Positions 54,062-64,000 of a stretch of 64,000 bases of DNA are shown here, piece by piece. The stretch lies in contig BLJB01000099.1 of assembly GCA_013423325.1 (NCBI GenBank), positions 1-64,000 on the forward strand, written 5' to 3'. The translations under genes and the position numbers were made by a program. The stretch comes from Usnea hakonensis (taxonomy: Eukaryota; Ascomycota; Lecanoromycetes; Lecanorales; Parmeliaceae). The notes beneath the pieces were generated by a model. The model was not told where the DNA came from. It did not search any database and worked only from the letters and a program-made list of their open reading frames with translations. Numbering within the stretch: position 1 is the stretch's first letter; every line of letters begins with the position of its first letter.

Positions 54062-54907
54062 GGATGATTTGGTAGGGGAAGGGGGGTCCAACGGGGGCGA
54101 AGACGTGGTATGGGATGATTGGGTTGACGGCAAGATTTAGAACTATCAAGAGCCGCTATTCACAATGAATTGAATTGTCTACCTTGACCACGTATAACAA
54201 TACTGTGTCTACAAGACATTCATACCCTAAGATGATCATGCTTGTCGTCAAACCCAGGAGCATCACGCAAACCTGGCCACTATCGTTTCTCCTAAGACGA
54301 CACTGACACTGCCGCAACATATGAATCAATACAAACAGTCCCCAACTCAATTCACCGTCCCACATTGTTATTCATTTTCCTCGAAACCACGCCGCAGAAA
54401 AGGAAGGAAAACAAAAAGCAATAAAGCCAGATGCTGATATCTCAAGGCCATTTAAATTGGAATTTCCCAATGTCGACCTCCAAAGCCAAGAAGAAAAATC
54501 AAAGACAGAGCTCTCATCACCCGGATTCGAATCTGTGCAGAATTTTGATTGCTGTGCCTCGGACCCTAACCCTAGACAAGGTGATCGTTTGAGTGTGGGG
54601 TAGAGTAGCCCTTTTTGGTCTAGAAAGTACGACTAATGGACGGGATTTAACGGCTATCACGGATACCTGGTGCCAAGCCCGGGGGTCGGAGATACCTGAG
54701 CCGAAAATTACGTTATATTACGATTACCGAATACCTTTACAACATGGACCGAGAAAGATGACCTTTTTGGCTTAATTCAACGTCCAGCTATTGCTATTTG
54801 GATGAAAATACTAACGCTCTATCATAATACATGATTGGTGAATCCATGGCTGGACTGCCTTCGCTAAGCCTTGCCCGTTCATCTCTCACATCCCCGACTT
54901 GCGGGGA
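54062..54907. other. Intergenic, no supported gene
   Basis: 3' flank of the secreted protein and upstream region of the GT31 gene. Nothing else is recognised. Confidence 0.4.
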
Positions 54908-56587
54908 ATGCCCCAGTCGACTCACATTCAGTCCCCAATGGCGAATCTCCTCCGGTCCTTACTTCGTACCCTCAGAAATCATTCTCTCAGCCTCGTTCCG
55001 CACAGAGCTCCCGCCATCTTCCGGCAACGAAGAGCAATTTTATTATGCTGCGTAATTTTCCTGCTCTTGACCATTACCTTCTGGCAACTTCCCCGAGATC
55101 ACGGTCCTCAGTCTCAAATTCAAGATGAGCCTGGCCCTCCGAATCCCAATCGACTTCCTCTCGGACAGCAGTACCCATCCCGGCAAAACATATGCCAGGG
55201 AAGCTTCGATTGGCTCAACGAACTCGACATTCCGTTCCCCGTAAAATACGCGCGGCGGGACATTGTGGTCAAATCTGACCCAAATGTTCAACGTAATTCC
55301 GTTACAAAGATCGACGAGGCCTTGTTTGGCAATCCAAACATCATCGAGCCTGGGACCAACAGCAACAAGACTGGCCTGCCAGATTGCTCCGAGCCTTTAT
55401 TCCTCAACGTCCCTGCTTTCGCCGACAATCCAACGGATGCCTCACATATCATTTTCGGCGCCGCAACTACTCTGGGCCGCCTGCAAATTTCTCTACCTTA
55501 TTTCGAACGGTGGCTTGCCCACACTAATGCTAGACTTTTCGTTGTAATTACCGACGAGGTACCAGACTCAGAGGCTGTAGCCGCAATGCAGTCACGCATG
55601 CGTGATCTCGGCTTAGCAGTCACACTTACAGAGCCACTTGACCCCAAAGATGGATTTCTAGAGTGCTACTTCTCCCTCGTAAAGATTCTGTATGCGAATC
55701 GTGATGGAAAAACCCGCTGGCTCGGGTTTATCGACGACGATACCTTTGTCACTTCCATGACTGCTCTTGTTTCCGCTCTCGGCGAGAACGACCACACGCA
55801 GCTCAAGTATCTGGGCGCACTATCAGAAGAATGGTGGACGGTCTACCTGTACGGTCTGATAGGCATGGGCGGAGCCGGCGTATTCCTTTCCGTCTCATTA
55901 GCCGCAATCCTCGACGCCAATCACGACGAGTGCAAGCGCAACTCTCAAATGCATTTTGGCGACCACAAAATCTACGAATGCATAGACCGATACACCCAAA
56001 CCCCCCTCACCACGCTATCGGGACTCCACCAAATCGACATCCACGGCGACCGATCCGGCCTCTTCGAAAGCGGCCGACAAATCCTAACCCTCCACCACTG
56101 GAAAGAAGGCTACTGGGACGAACGCGGCGACGGACCCGACGGCATCCGCCACGGCCGCTGGTTCCCGATGGACCAAATGTCCCTCGTCACCTCCGTATGC
56201 GACACCTGCTTCCTGCAACGGTGGCAATTCGGGCACGACGCTATCCTCAGCAACGGCTACTCCATCTCCCTGTATCCCCTTGGCGCCCTATCACCGACCA
56301 AGACGACCCCCTTGCGATTGGACAAGATGGAGTATACCTGGGTGACGCCGGAAAATGTAAAAGACTCGTTGAACAAAGGATGGGATCATTATCTAGGGCC
56401 TCTACGACCGCCGCTGAAGCTGGAGGAGGAAAAAATTCCGTATAGGTTCCTGACGGCTGTGAGGGTGGATGGGGGTGTGAGGCAGTATTATCGGCATTTG
56501 GGTAAGGAGGGGGATATGGATACTGTGATTGAGCTCTTTTGGATTCGGGAAGAGGCGTGGGAGAAATTTGCCATATTACCGGAGTAA
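54908..56587 (+). CDS. GT31 Fringe-like glycosyltransferase (fungal)
   Basis: Single exon. Two ATGs are possible, 54908 (559 aa) and 54938 (MANLLRSLLRTL), both upstream of one membrane anchor (AILLCCVIFLLLTITFWQL, about residues 45-63). This is a Golgi type II topology. The catalytic part has HIIFGAATTLGRLQISLPYF, ARLFVVITDE, and RWLGFIDDDTFV with the DDD metal site of the Fringe/GT31 fold. It continues with EEWWTVYLYGLIGMGGAGVF, FGDHKIYECID and TLHHWKEGYW (a GT31-type HHW-like segment). Fungal members probably transfer galactose or N-acetylglucosamine-type sugars to glycoproteins, but donor and acceptor cannot be read from sequence. Full length with no internal break. Confidence 0.88.
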   Translation: MPQSTHIQSPMANLLRSLLRTLRNHSLSLVPHRAPAIFRQRRAILLCCVIFLLLTITFWQLPRDHGPQSQIQDEPGPPNPNRLPLGQQYPSRQNICQGSFDWLNELDIPFPVKYARRDIVVKSDPNVQRNSVTKIDEALFGNPNIIEPGTNSNKTGLPDCSEPLFLNVPAFADNPTDASHIIFGAATTLGRLQISLPYFERWLAHTNARLFVVITDEVPDSEAVAAMQSRMRDLGLAVTLTEPLDPKDGFLECYFSLVKILYANRDGKTRWLGFIDDDTFVTSMTALVSALGENDHTQLKYLGALSEEWWTVYLYGLIGMGGAGVFLSVSLAAILDANHDECKRNSQMHFGDHKIYECIDRYTQTPLTTLSGLHQIDIHGDRSGLFESGRQILTLHHWKEGYWDERGDGPDGIRHGRWFPMDQMSLVTSVCDTCFLQRWQFGHDAILSNGYSISLYPLGALSPTKTTPLRLDKMEYTWVTPENVKDSLNKGWDHYLGPLRPPLKLEEEKIPYRFLTAVRVDGGVRQYYRHLGKEGDMDTVIELFWIREEAWEKFAILPE

Positions 56588-57583
56588 TGCCAGCCGACTT
56601 TTTCTTCTGCTGTAAGTAAGAGTACATATATCGTGCGATTCATTCAAACCAGTTACCTTCAAGCCATAGCTCGGATCTTGCAAACTCACTCCCTGCAACA
56701 ACCCATATCCATCAAACCCCCAACCCCCCACCGAAACTCCCCCAAACCCCACCTCCCCCAAATCCCCCTCCCCTCACTCCTCTACCCGCCCCCCCCCCTT
56801 TATTCCCCCACCCCACCTCCTTTCCCCCGCCACCCNNTTTCCCCCCCCCCCCCCCCCCCTTCCCCCCCCCCCCCCCCCCCCCCCCCTCCTCCCATCAACC
56901 CATAGCCCTACACAACAAAAACACTACTTCCTAAACCACAAACACCCTAAACGCCATAATCCCTCCCACCTCTCTCCCTCTCTCTAAGCACCCTTCCTTC
57001 ACCCTTCCTTCCTTCATTTCGAGCATTAGTACTAGCACTAGCATATTTGTTGTATCTACTGTGCTGTGCTGTGCTGTGCTGTGCTGTGCTGTGCTGTGCT
57101 GTGCTGTGCTGTGCTGTGGGAGAGGAGAGGAGAGTACGTGTGTGGTGGACTTTTGCGCGCAGAACGAAGGCGGGAAAGGTGGGGAAAGGTGAGGAAGTGG
57201 AAATTGGGTCTGGGGGAGGAGGTGGGGAGTGGTGCGCGTGTGGGCCGGAGCAGTCAGTCAAACCCCATACTCCTTCCCCCCTTCTCTCTCTAAGCACCCT
57301 CTATCACCCTTCTCTCACCCTTCTTTCACCCTTCTTTCACCCTTCTTTCACCCTTCTTTCGAGAACTGCACTGGACTAGCATGTTTGTTTGTTGTAGTAT
57401 ATGTGTGCTGTGCTGTGGTGTGCTGTGGTGTGCTGTGCTGTGGTGTGCTGTGCTGTGCTATGCTGGGCTGTGGGAGAGTAGAGTACAGGTACCCGTGGAC
57501 CTTGTGCGCTGAGTGCTGAGTGTAAAGAGTGGGTTAGTTGGTTGGTTGCGCGGGGGGAAAGAGGAGCGGGGATTCTGGGGGAA

Positions 57584-57651
<68 letters not shown>

Positions 57652-58260
57652 AAGGGTGTTGGGGAGGGAGAGGAGGAAATGGGGCGGGGGCGAAGGTGGG
57701 GAAGGTGAGGAAGTGGAAATTGGGGCAGGGAGCGGAGTCAAGGGCAAGGGGATATGTAGATTATGGCCTAGGTGTGCGGGCTATACGGTCCCCAGGAGGC
57801 CGAGCACCTCCTGACCTGACTATGTACCTAGATATGTACTTTTGCGCTTCGTTTCGTTATTTTGTTTATTTGGTGTAGGGTGGTATGTGTGATATGTGTT
57901 ATGATGTGGAGACCGTGTATGGTTCGGAGTGGAGGGGATTGGATTGATGGTGCTTGATGTATTTTCTTTTTTCTTTTTTTTCTTTTTTTTGGATGGATGG
58001 AGGAGGTCTTGCGTAGCTATTGTTTGGGGGGAGTAGTGTGAGAGGCTTGAGATTATGCTTCGTAATTCATGGATTATATTCTATGTACCACCTCTAAATA
58101 CATACATACAATCTTCTCTTCTCTCTCTTCTCTACTGAGGAGCGTAAGAGGAATGAATGGATAATTTCATGCAAGAGTTGGGTTCGCAATGATTCTGTAC
58201 CGGTTTGCGAATTGGGGGGGTTTGGTAGAGGTGTGTGGGTAGGTGATGTGATGGGGGACC
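56588..58260. other. Low-complexity block: C-rich, (GTGCT)n, poly-G, gap
   Basis: C-rich DNA (56700-56890) contains NN at 56836-56837 and two pure C runs. A (GTGCT) pentamer array of about 11 units follows at 57061-57116, with an imperfect second array at about 57404-57466. A pure run of about 64 G lies at 57588-57651. Frames here translate to Pro, Gly or Cys-Ala-Val-Leu repeats and are not genes. 57760-58260 is ordinary intergenic DNA. Confidence 0.7.
56960..57750. repeat. Imperfect tandem duplication (two units, ~300-460 nt)
   Basis: Both units (about 56960-57240 and 57275-57750) run in the same order. First CTCTCTCTAAGCACCCT, then repeated CACCCTTC words, ACTAGCAT-TTTGTT, a GTGCT-type array, GGGAGAG-AGAGTAC, a GTGGAC/TTGTGCGC-type stretch, and finally AAGGTGAGGAAGTGGAAATTG. 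The long poly-G interrupts the second unit only. Confidence 0.7.
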
Positions 58261-58912
58261 TTAGCCGACGAAAGTCCAATCCACGGTTTTGGGGGCTCGC
58301 GTCGCTTTGCCGTCTGGGTGACGTTATGTTAGTTCAGATGCTCTTTCCGTGCGTGGTGTTTGGTAAATCGGAAAATTATAGTCACGACTTACTGGGTGAT
58401 AAAGCGGCCAATCCTGCCGTCGTCAGCTGGATGGCGTCGCCGGTGCAGGTGCTGCATTTGCCGATTGCGGTGGCGGTGATTGTTTTTCCGGTGCTGGGGT
58501 TCGTGATGGTCATGGGGCCGTCGCAGGGGGATTCACTGTGGGGGGCGGGTTAGTGGGATGAGAATGGGGTTGGGGGTGGGGTTGGGGGTGGGGTTGGGGG
58601 AATGCTTTGTTGGGGATGTGGGAGGTGAATTACTCTGGTGGGTCGAAGAAGGCGACTGGTATGCTGGCGAAAAAGGCGGTTTGGTTGCCGGGACCGCAGT
58701 ATGCGTCTGCGGGGTCGGCGAATTGGGTGACTGGTTCATGGTGAGTTCTTGAGGTTCAAAGGTGGGGTTGTTGTCTTTGGGCGGGGAGGTTGTTGTAGAG
58801 GGAGAAAGGAGGACGTACGTGCGCCGGTAAAGTTTCCGGGGTGGGGACATTGTGTGCAGGCGCGAGCTGTGACGGCGAGGAAGGCGATAGTGAGAAGGTT
58901 GGTGAGCTGCAT
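58261..58912 (-). CDS. Small secreted DPBB/RlpA-like (barwin-like) protein
   Basis: No single open frame shows this gene. Four exons (58819-58912, 58634-58730, 58393-58535 and 58261-58313) join in phase to 128 aa. The signal peptide is MQLTNLLTIAFLAVTARA. The mature chain reads through AYCGPGNQTAFFASIPVAFF, ESPCDGPMTI, GKTITATAIGKCSTCTGDAI, QLTTAGLAALSPNG and ends VDWTFVG. This is the layout of fungal double-psi beta-barrel proteins: an entry Cys-Gly, a second Cys, V-x-D-x-C-x-x-C, a D-L/I-L-S helix and a final V-x-W. The conserved Asp of V-x-D-x-C is Gly here (IGKC), so an expansin-like acid residue is absent. Probable wall-associated or effector-type secreted protein. The 98-nt intron 58536-58633 is C-rich with repeated CCCCAAC words. 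Confidence 0.8.
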
Positions 58913-61757
58913 TTTGTTGGGGTTGTGAGGGTGATGTGATTTTGGGAGGGAAATGGAGATTTATTGGGTTAGTGAAGAGTAGCTTGTAGTTGTGAAGACT
59001 TGTTTGTTCGAATGCATTTGTAGAAGGTGGACAAAGAGAGGTATTTATATGTTGTACATACCTAGGTACCTTATGCATCTGAGGATGATATAAGACAAAA
59101 ATAGCAAGGATAAGCGGAAGTGGGCGGATTTCCGGGAGCTTGGTACGAGCACTACCGGATTCGTAGCTTGATTCGCCCGCTAGTACGCATTGACCTCTGT
59201 GCTTATGAAGAAAATGGGCGCAGTCGGCGATTATAATTATACTATGGAGTACTGGCGAATCGGATATAAAAAAGAGATCCGCACTTATTGCGTGGGCCAA
59301 GATCATCAAGCGTCTGTTCCTTTTTGGTCGATTAGGCAGACGGGCCAGGCGGGATTGGGCGGTTCAGATTAGATAATATAGGGGGTGTCGGCTGCTAGAG
59401 CTTTTTGCTATGCTGTGCCTGATTTTAGGGCCAGGGGATGTTTGCGCCTTTGCCGATGAGCTGAAATATGTTTCTCTCGCTTTCTCCTCATGGGAATGCT
59501 CGCGGGCTGCTGCAAGACAGAAATATTTTGTCTGGATCAACGATACGAGCTGGAATTGGAAGAATGTTTAGTCAAGTGTATTTGGGAAAGTTGGAAAAAG
59601 CATATTCATCACCAAACATGAACTAGCCTATGGAATAGAAGACATGCTCACATTGGGTTGAGTCTGACAAGAACTAGATCAAACCTGGTAGTAGCCGAGT
59701 TAGAATGATTTGTCAAAATACCCCTGTATATGGAAAAGTATATGCGCTGAGATGCGAGGACTTCGATAGTGCCATGCATGCGCGCCACAGCGCCACGCGG
59801 GGGACGCGCAAGATTCCACGCTGATCAAGAACTCACCTATTCACCATCCAACCGTTTTGGCTGTTTCTCCGCATTTGCTCGGTTTGGTTTTGTTGCTTAC
59901 CACTTACCACATATCCTAATTTAGGGATGAGTTCTAAGCAGCGTAGCATGGTAGCATCAGCTCTAGTTGCTTTTTCGAAGGTCAGCACGGCCGTACGAGT
60001 ACAGTAAGAACTAGAATAGTGACGATTAGAATGTTTGTGCTTACTCCGTATGTTTCATGACTTTGTAAACATGATTGGTTCCCAGAAGTAAAGTATGCAA
60101 GGATCCACTCTACCTTGCCTTACGGCCTTTACCTTACGGCCTTACCTTAGCTTATCGTATGATTCATGACTTTGCAAACATGATTGGCTCCCAAAACAAA
60201 AGTACGCAAGGATCTACTCTACCTTGCCTTACGGCCTTTATATTACCTTACCGTATGTACAAACACCGGCAGCGCTAAACCACAAACATGCCTTCTTCTA
60301 GCTGAAAATGGCAGGTGCTGGTCTCACAACATCGACTTGACTAGGCACCACTAAGGTACATGTCTATGCAGGATAGATCTTGGCCCCCGTGATGACGAGG
60401 GATAATCAACGACATCAGCATCCTGCTTCCAGAGTCAGCACAACATTCTAAAGCCAGGGAAAGTTCTAGCGGATGGAAATAGAGCTCAAGGAGGAATACA
60501 AAAACGTAGGGTAGCTCTAGAGTATTCTTTCTCATCGCGCTTACGACATCTAGCTCAAGACTTTCACTGGCTGAAAGATTTCCAAGAGGCAACTTGAGTC
60601 TCTAATCATTCCCGCGGCTCCTATTCGCTACACTCATGATTCCTTGCCATTGCTAACTGATCGTTACGAAATTGTGCGAGGATTGTCCGCGCCAGGAAAA
60701 CGGGATAGGCTAGAGCGGCTGGATGCAAGACTAACACCCATTCTTTTTCTGATGCCAGGCCGGGCAGTCACTGCAGTAAATACGACTGTGAATGCCAACT
60801 GACTAAATAGTGAGGGAGAAAGTGACATTACTGCTGAAATCTGGCAGTGAATTCGCTTCTGGCAAGGTCATCGATGCCTATAAATCGCAAATAAAATCTC
60901 CTTCCTTGTCACGGACAAACTTTGTCATTGCAATGCACTTCTATGCTCATGACCTCTGCTCTTTCTTGCTCGGGCCGAACCTGTATGGGTTGAGTGTTAC
61001 GAACAAGTAGTGTGTTAGGTAGGATCTTCCGTCTTGGCGGAGTCCGACACTCTTTTGGTTTAGTGGGACTAGCACTCACGTAACATTGAAGCATCTCAGA
61101 CTACGAATGTTGTTTTCTTGATTTTTCTGATCGCTCATTCTATTTGCGATTCGGTATATATATAAGATATATAAGAGGCAGCACATTTGCCTCCAGCGAT
61201 GGTCTTATGCTGCTCGTGGCTACTATCTGAGGACTTGAAGTTCCAAAAGGTCAACGCTGGCTGTCTCAGTTGACCACGGTAAAGACCGTCCTTCCTATGT
61301 CATCTGTCAACTCATACATACATATATATATACGTTTTAGTAACTCTTTTTCTCTCGATGGCGGTCCAGTACCTGCGGTCTTTGCCTAATGACAAGCAAC
61401 AGTAGCTTCCTCTCTAAGGCTCACTAGGTACGATGATGACTTCTTATTGTCAAACACATTTTTACACTAAGCTGGCAGGTGTTGAGATCGAAGCTGCCTT
61501 TTCTGTGTGTGTTACTTTGACTCATTCACTTTTGTCCAAACACAACATCGGTCTTGGAATCGTTTCTGTTGACACAATGCTCTAGTGGCACTTCTTGGCA
61601 TATAGTTTTTGTACTCCTCCGTTTCCTTCTCCTTCTCCCAGGTTCTTACAGCACACTATTTATTACAACACCACAGCTTCTAACTTTACTCCATTTTCTC
61701 AGAGCATTTGATCTTGTTATTCCCGCCTTCTTTTAGTATACCATTCTGTTGCTAATT
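58913..61757. other. Intergenic, 2.8 kb, no supported gene
   Basis: Contains the ~100-nt tandem repeat at 60047-60256 and short featureless frames (59190-59372, 60341-60592, 60810-61010, 61554-61736). TA-rich dinucleotide tracts lie near 61155 and 61320. Confidence 0.4.
60047..60256. repeat. Tandem duplication, ~100-109-nt unit
   Basis: Two copies start at CGTATG (60047 and 60156), with a third partial start at 60252. They share TTCATGACTTTG-AAACATGA, TTGG-TCCCA, GCAAGGATC-ACTCTACC and TTGCCTTACGGCCTTTA. The first copy carries a few extra TTACGGCC words. Confidence 0.8.
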
Positions 61758-64000
61758 ATGAATGCTGCGCTCCAGCCCCTGAGAGTAAGAATATCGGAGA
61801 ACAACGGGCTACCATGGGCTCAGACACAGGAGTATATCAGTCTTTGCCGCACAATCCGCCAACCAGGCGACCCAGTGGCATATCGTATGTATTGCGCGCT
61901 ATCATACTAATGTCTGCAGCGCTGACGTTGTTGTAGACCCCGCTCATCCCCAGGGAGCCTCGCCAACAGATTTCACCCAATTCCAAGTAGGGTAAGCTAT
62001 AACACGCCGTTTATACAAGTCCATAGAGCTGACCATTGTTAGCCTTACCTATTCGAACATCAACAACTTGCCAGATGTCAGTACATATCCTGCTGAGGGG
62101 AAGGCTTCGCTAACGTATTTGCAGGTGTTTTATCAGCTCTGGCCAAGCAAGGAATGGTGGGACCACACGAAGAGTGCCAGACCGTTACCAAAGAGGGACA
62201 TCTATGGCAACATCATGTACGAACGAACTCCAAGGCAATGGGCGCCTCGAGAATTATTGGACTACCCAATTTTAAGGAACCTTGATACGGTATGATCTCT
62301 TTGAGTGAAAAGCTCTGATCCTGGTACTAAACCTTGTTTCAGATCAGTTCGGAGGAAGAGCCATGGTTCCTTGAGTTGTTGGTACGGATGGATGGAAGAA
62401 TCGAGTGGGCTGACCTCCTCATGAGAATGGAGTACCCAGGGACCACGGAACTGGACGAGCAAAAGTTCAGGAATCGTCTCCAGCAGCGGATGGCCAGATC
62501 AAGGGAGAAGTTCAGCATGGTCTCTTGGAGGGACACGGCTGGGGAGAACAGCAGTGTGCGGGATCGTGTTCTCAGTACACTCAGCCCAGCCCAACTAGCT
62601 GCCAGAGGCGGGCTTGGATCGACGAGGGGAAGTACTCCTGGCTCGACTGATAGCCAAGGTATAGTGATTCCGGTTCCTGGCAGGCGGCCCCGTGGGACTA
62701 GAACTACTACGAATGTGGCTACGCAGCAGCAACAGCAGCAGCCACAGACGGTTACCAGCGCGGGTTCTTCGGGTGCTGAGTCGCAACAACAACAACGACG
62801 ACCAGCTGCGCAAGCAGGCTTCTATGATATTGACTTGTCACAGAATCAACCATCCACATCTTCATGTGCTGGTCCCTCGCCGCGGGCGGCTTTCCCGATC
62901 ACTGGTGGTCAAAGACATGTTAATGCGGCAACTAAAATTTCACCGCAAAGCTGGTCATCGGTATCAAATGGAGTCAACGGATACATACAATATGTCGGAG
63001 ACTCCAAGACGAATGGAACACGATCATCCAACGGATACAATCAGCGGAACAATCCCTACGCGGGGTTTATGTCTGGAAAGTACGTCAAGAGAGGAACCTC
63101 TGCTGTGGAAGCTACGCCAGTCGACCTATCTATCACGTCTGGATCAAGTCCATCCTCTGCTGGAGAAAGTGATGGCGATGTTGAGGATGAATGGAGTAGT
63201 GAGGATGATGGAAGTGAAGATGACTATGACAGTGAAGAAAGTCATGACAGTCTTGAGAGTTATGACAGAGAAGAGAATTCAGGCAGCGAAGAGAGTCATG
63301 ATAGTTACGACAGTGACGACAGTGAAGACGATAACGGCCATGATGGCAGCGACGCGAGCAACGAACATGAACATCCCAAGGATGATGAAAATGACGTGGA
63401 GATGCTCTCAGCCAGAGTGGACCACCGAGATGACAGTGAAAGAGCCCAAGAGCGCTGGAAGTGGGAGAGATACCTCGAGCGAGATCGCAACGGGGTGTAC
63501 AACTACTTGGACGGGCACATTACACGGGAAGAGCTATTCTTGGAAATCGATCAAAATCAGGCTGAGCTCAAAGCGAGCTTGAAGAGAGCGAGGGAGGAGA
63601 TCAGTGATGACGAGGTGGAGGAGACGCAGAGTCCAAGAATAAAGCGGAGTCGGAGAGGGGGCAAATCGCTTCCAGGGAAACACCTACCTACTTCTAGTAG
63701 CATCGGAAGCTCGCGACCTGCACCTTCTGGGGAGTATAATGGTTCAGTCCACACCTCGCGTCATCCTGCTCGCCCAATCGGCTCGGCTGTGGAGAGACTA
63801 CATCATGATCGTAAGCGACGACCTGCTCCCAAGGCTACAATTGCGCAGGACGATCCATTCTTCAGCGACCAGCTTTTCAATGGAATGGTAGCCGGCCAAC
63901 CCGACAATAAACACATCGGAAGCATATACACCCGCTCTCAACAACACGAGCACGATGCTTACTACGAGCGGCTACTAACACCCCGCATCACGAATAACCA
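61758..64000 (+). CDS. Large Ser/Asp/Glu-rich nuclear-type protein, truncated by window end
   Basis: Four exons are visible: 61758-61884, 61937-61991, 62043-62289 and 62343 to the window end, where the frame is still open (at least 695 codons). The N-terminal part looks folded (PHPQGASPTDF-like join, TYSNINNLPDVSTYPAEGKA, LTYLQVFYQLWPSKEWWD, RQWAPRELLDYPILR). It continues as EEEPWFLELLVRMDGRIEWA and a Gln/Arg-rich helix. A long disordered region follows, with a poly-Gln patch (QQQQQQPQ), an acidic SDGD/EEDDYDSEES tract, a short predicted helix (ERWKWERYLERDRNGVYNYL) and basic KR clusters (RIKRSRRGGK). No catalytic motif is seen. A chromatin or transcription-related role is possible but unproven. 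All three introns have GT-AG ends and consistent phase. Confidence 0.75.

Noticed and set aside
54510..54535. tRNA B-box-like GGATTCGAATC
   Set aside because: No A-box at the right distance and no acceptor stem pairing on either strand.
57047..57379. 110-codon frame of Cys-Ala-Val-Leu repeats
   Set aside because: It is the translation of the (GTGCT)n pentamer array. Periodic low complexity in every frame, not a protein gene.
57513..57878. Poly-Gly protein-like frame
   Set aside because: Produced by the ~64-nt poly-G run, which keeps all frames open.
62692..63582. 296-codon plus-strand frame rich in Met, Thr and Val
   Set aside because: Out-of-frame reading of GAT/GAC-rich repeats. The true frame runs continuously from 62343 to the window end and encodes the Ser/Asp-rich protein.

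Overview
The window is nuclear DNA of a filamentous ascomycete (Pezizomycotina). The evidence is short introns (mostly 44-100 nt) with GT-AG, or occasionally GC-AG, ends and CTGAC/CTAAC-type branch sites, fungus-specific families (Anp1 GT62 mannosyltransferase, Sey1, a GLEYA-domain protein, an Mx/dynamin-like GTPase, GT31 Fringe-like, F-box proteins), and many small secreted proteins. A Leotiomycetes-like origin is only a guess. There are about 22 protein genes on both strands, no operons, and no RNA genes that I could support. Exon joins were worked out by hand from splice signals, reading frame and family motifs. Feature spans run from start codon to stop codon and exon limits are given in the evidence text.

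Layout. 1-5.2 kb: Anp1-type mannosyltransferase and eIF2D/Tma64, both on the minus strand. 5.6-8.7 kb: two cysteine-containing secreted proteins, one with an internally duplicated module and one enclosed by a ~100-bp inverted repeat. 9.1-11.6 kb: dynamin-like GTPase. 12.6-14.1 kb: pepsin-like protease. 14.5-17.3 kb: Sey1. 18-19.1 kb: THEM6-like hotdog protein. 19.1-21.2 kb: C-rich then G-rich low-complexity DNA with a 51-nt poly-G, an NN gap and a ~235-bp tandem repeat. 21.2-23.5 kb: Ser/Thr-rich GLEYA-domain protein. 25-31 kb: two F-box proteins around a small Cys/His protein. 32-36 kb: a conserved fungal protein of unknown role and a SAM methyltransferase. 37-38 kb: a decayed PAQR/adiponectin-receptor-like gene. 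38.2-39.7 kb: a zinc-binding conserved fungal protein. 40-49 kb: lineage-specific proteins, two multi-pass membrane proteins and, between them, a 601-bp inverted-repeat transposon remnant with a 10-bp target duplication. 49.6-58.9 kb: three secreted proteins (one with a DPBB/RlpA-like fold) and a GT31 glycosyltransferase, with a second low-complexity block carrying poly-C, poly-G and an NN gap. 61.7-64 kb: a large Ser/Asp-rich nuclear-type protein running off the window.

How the genes relate. Conserved housekeeping genes (eIF2D in translation, Anp1 in Golgi mannan synthesis, Sey1 in ER fusion) are interspersed with accessory genes: seven predicted secreted or surface proteins, F-box proteins, repeats, a transposon remnant and a pseudogene. 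No biosynthetic cluster or defence island is visible. The most notable observations are the three-lesion PAQR pseudogene, the intact Mutator-like miniature element, the inverted-repeat-flanked secreted-protein gene, and two low-complexity blocks with the same C-rich to G-rich architecture.
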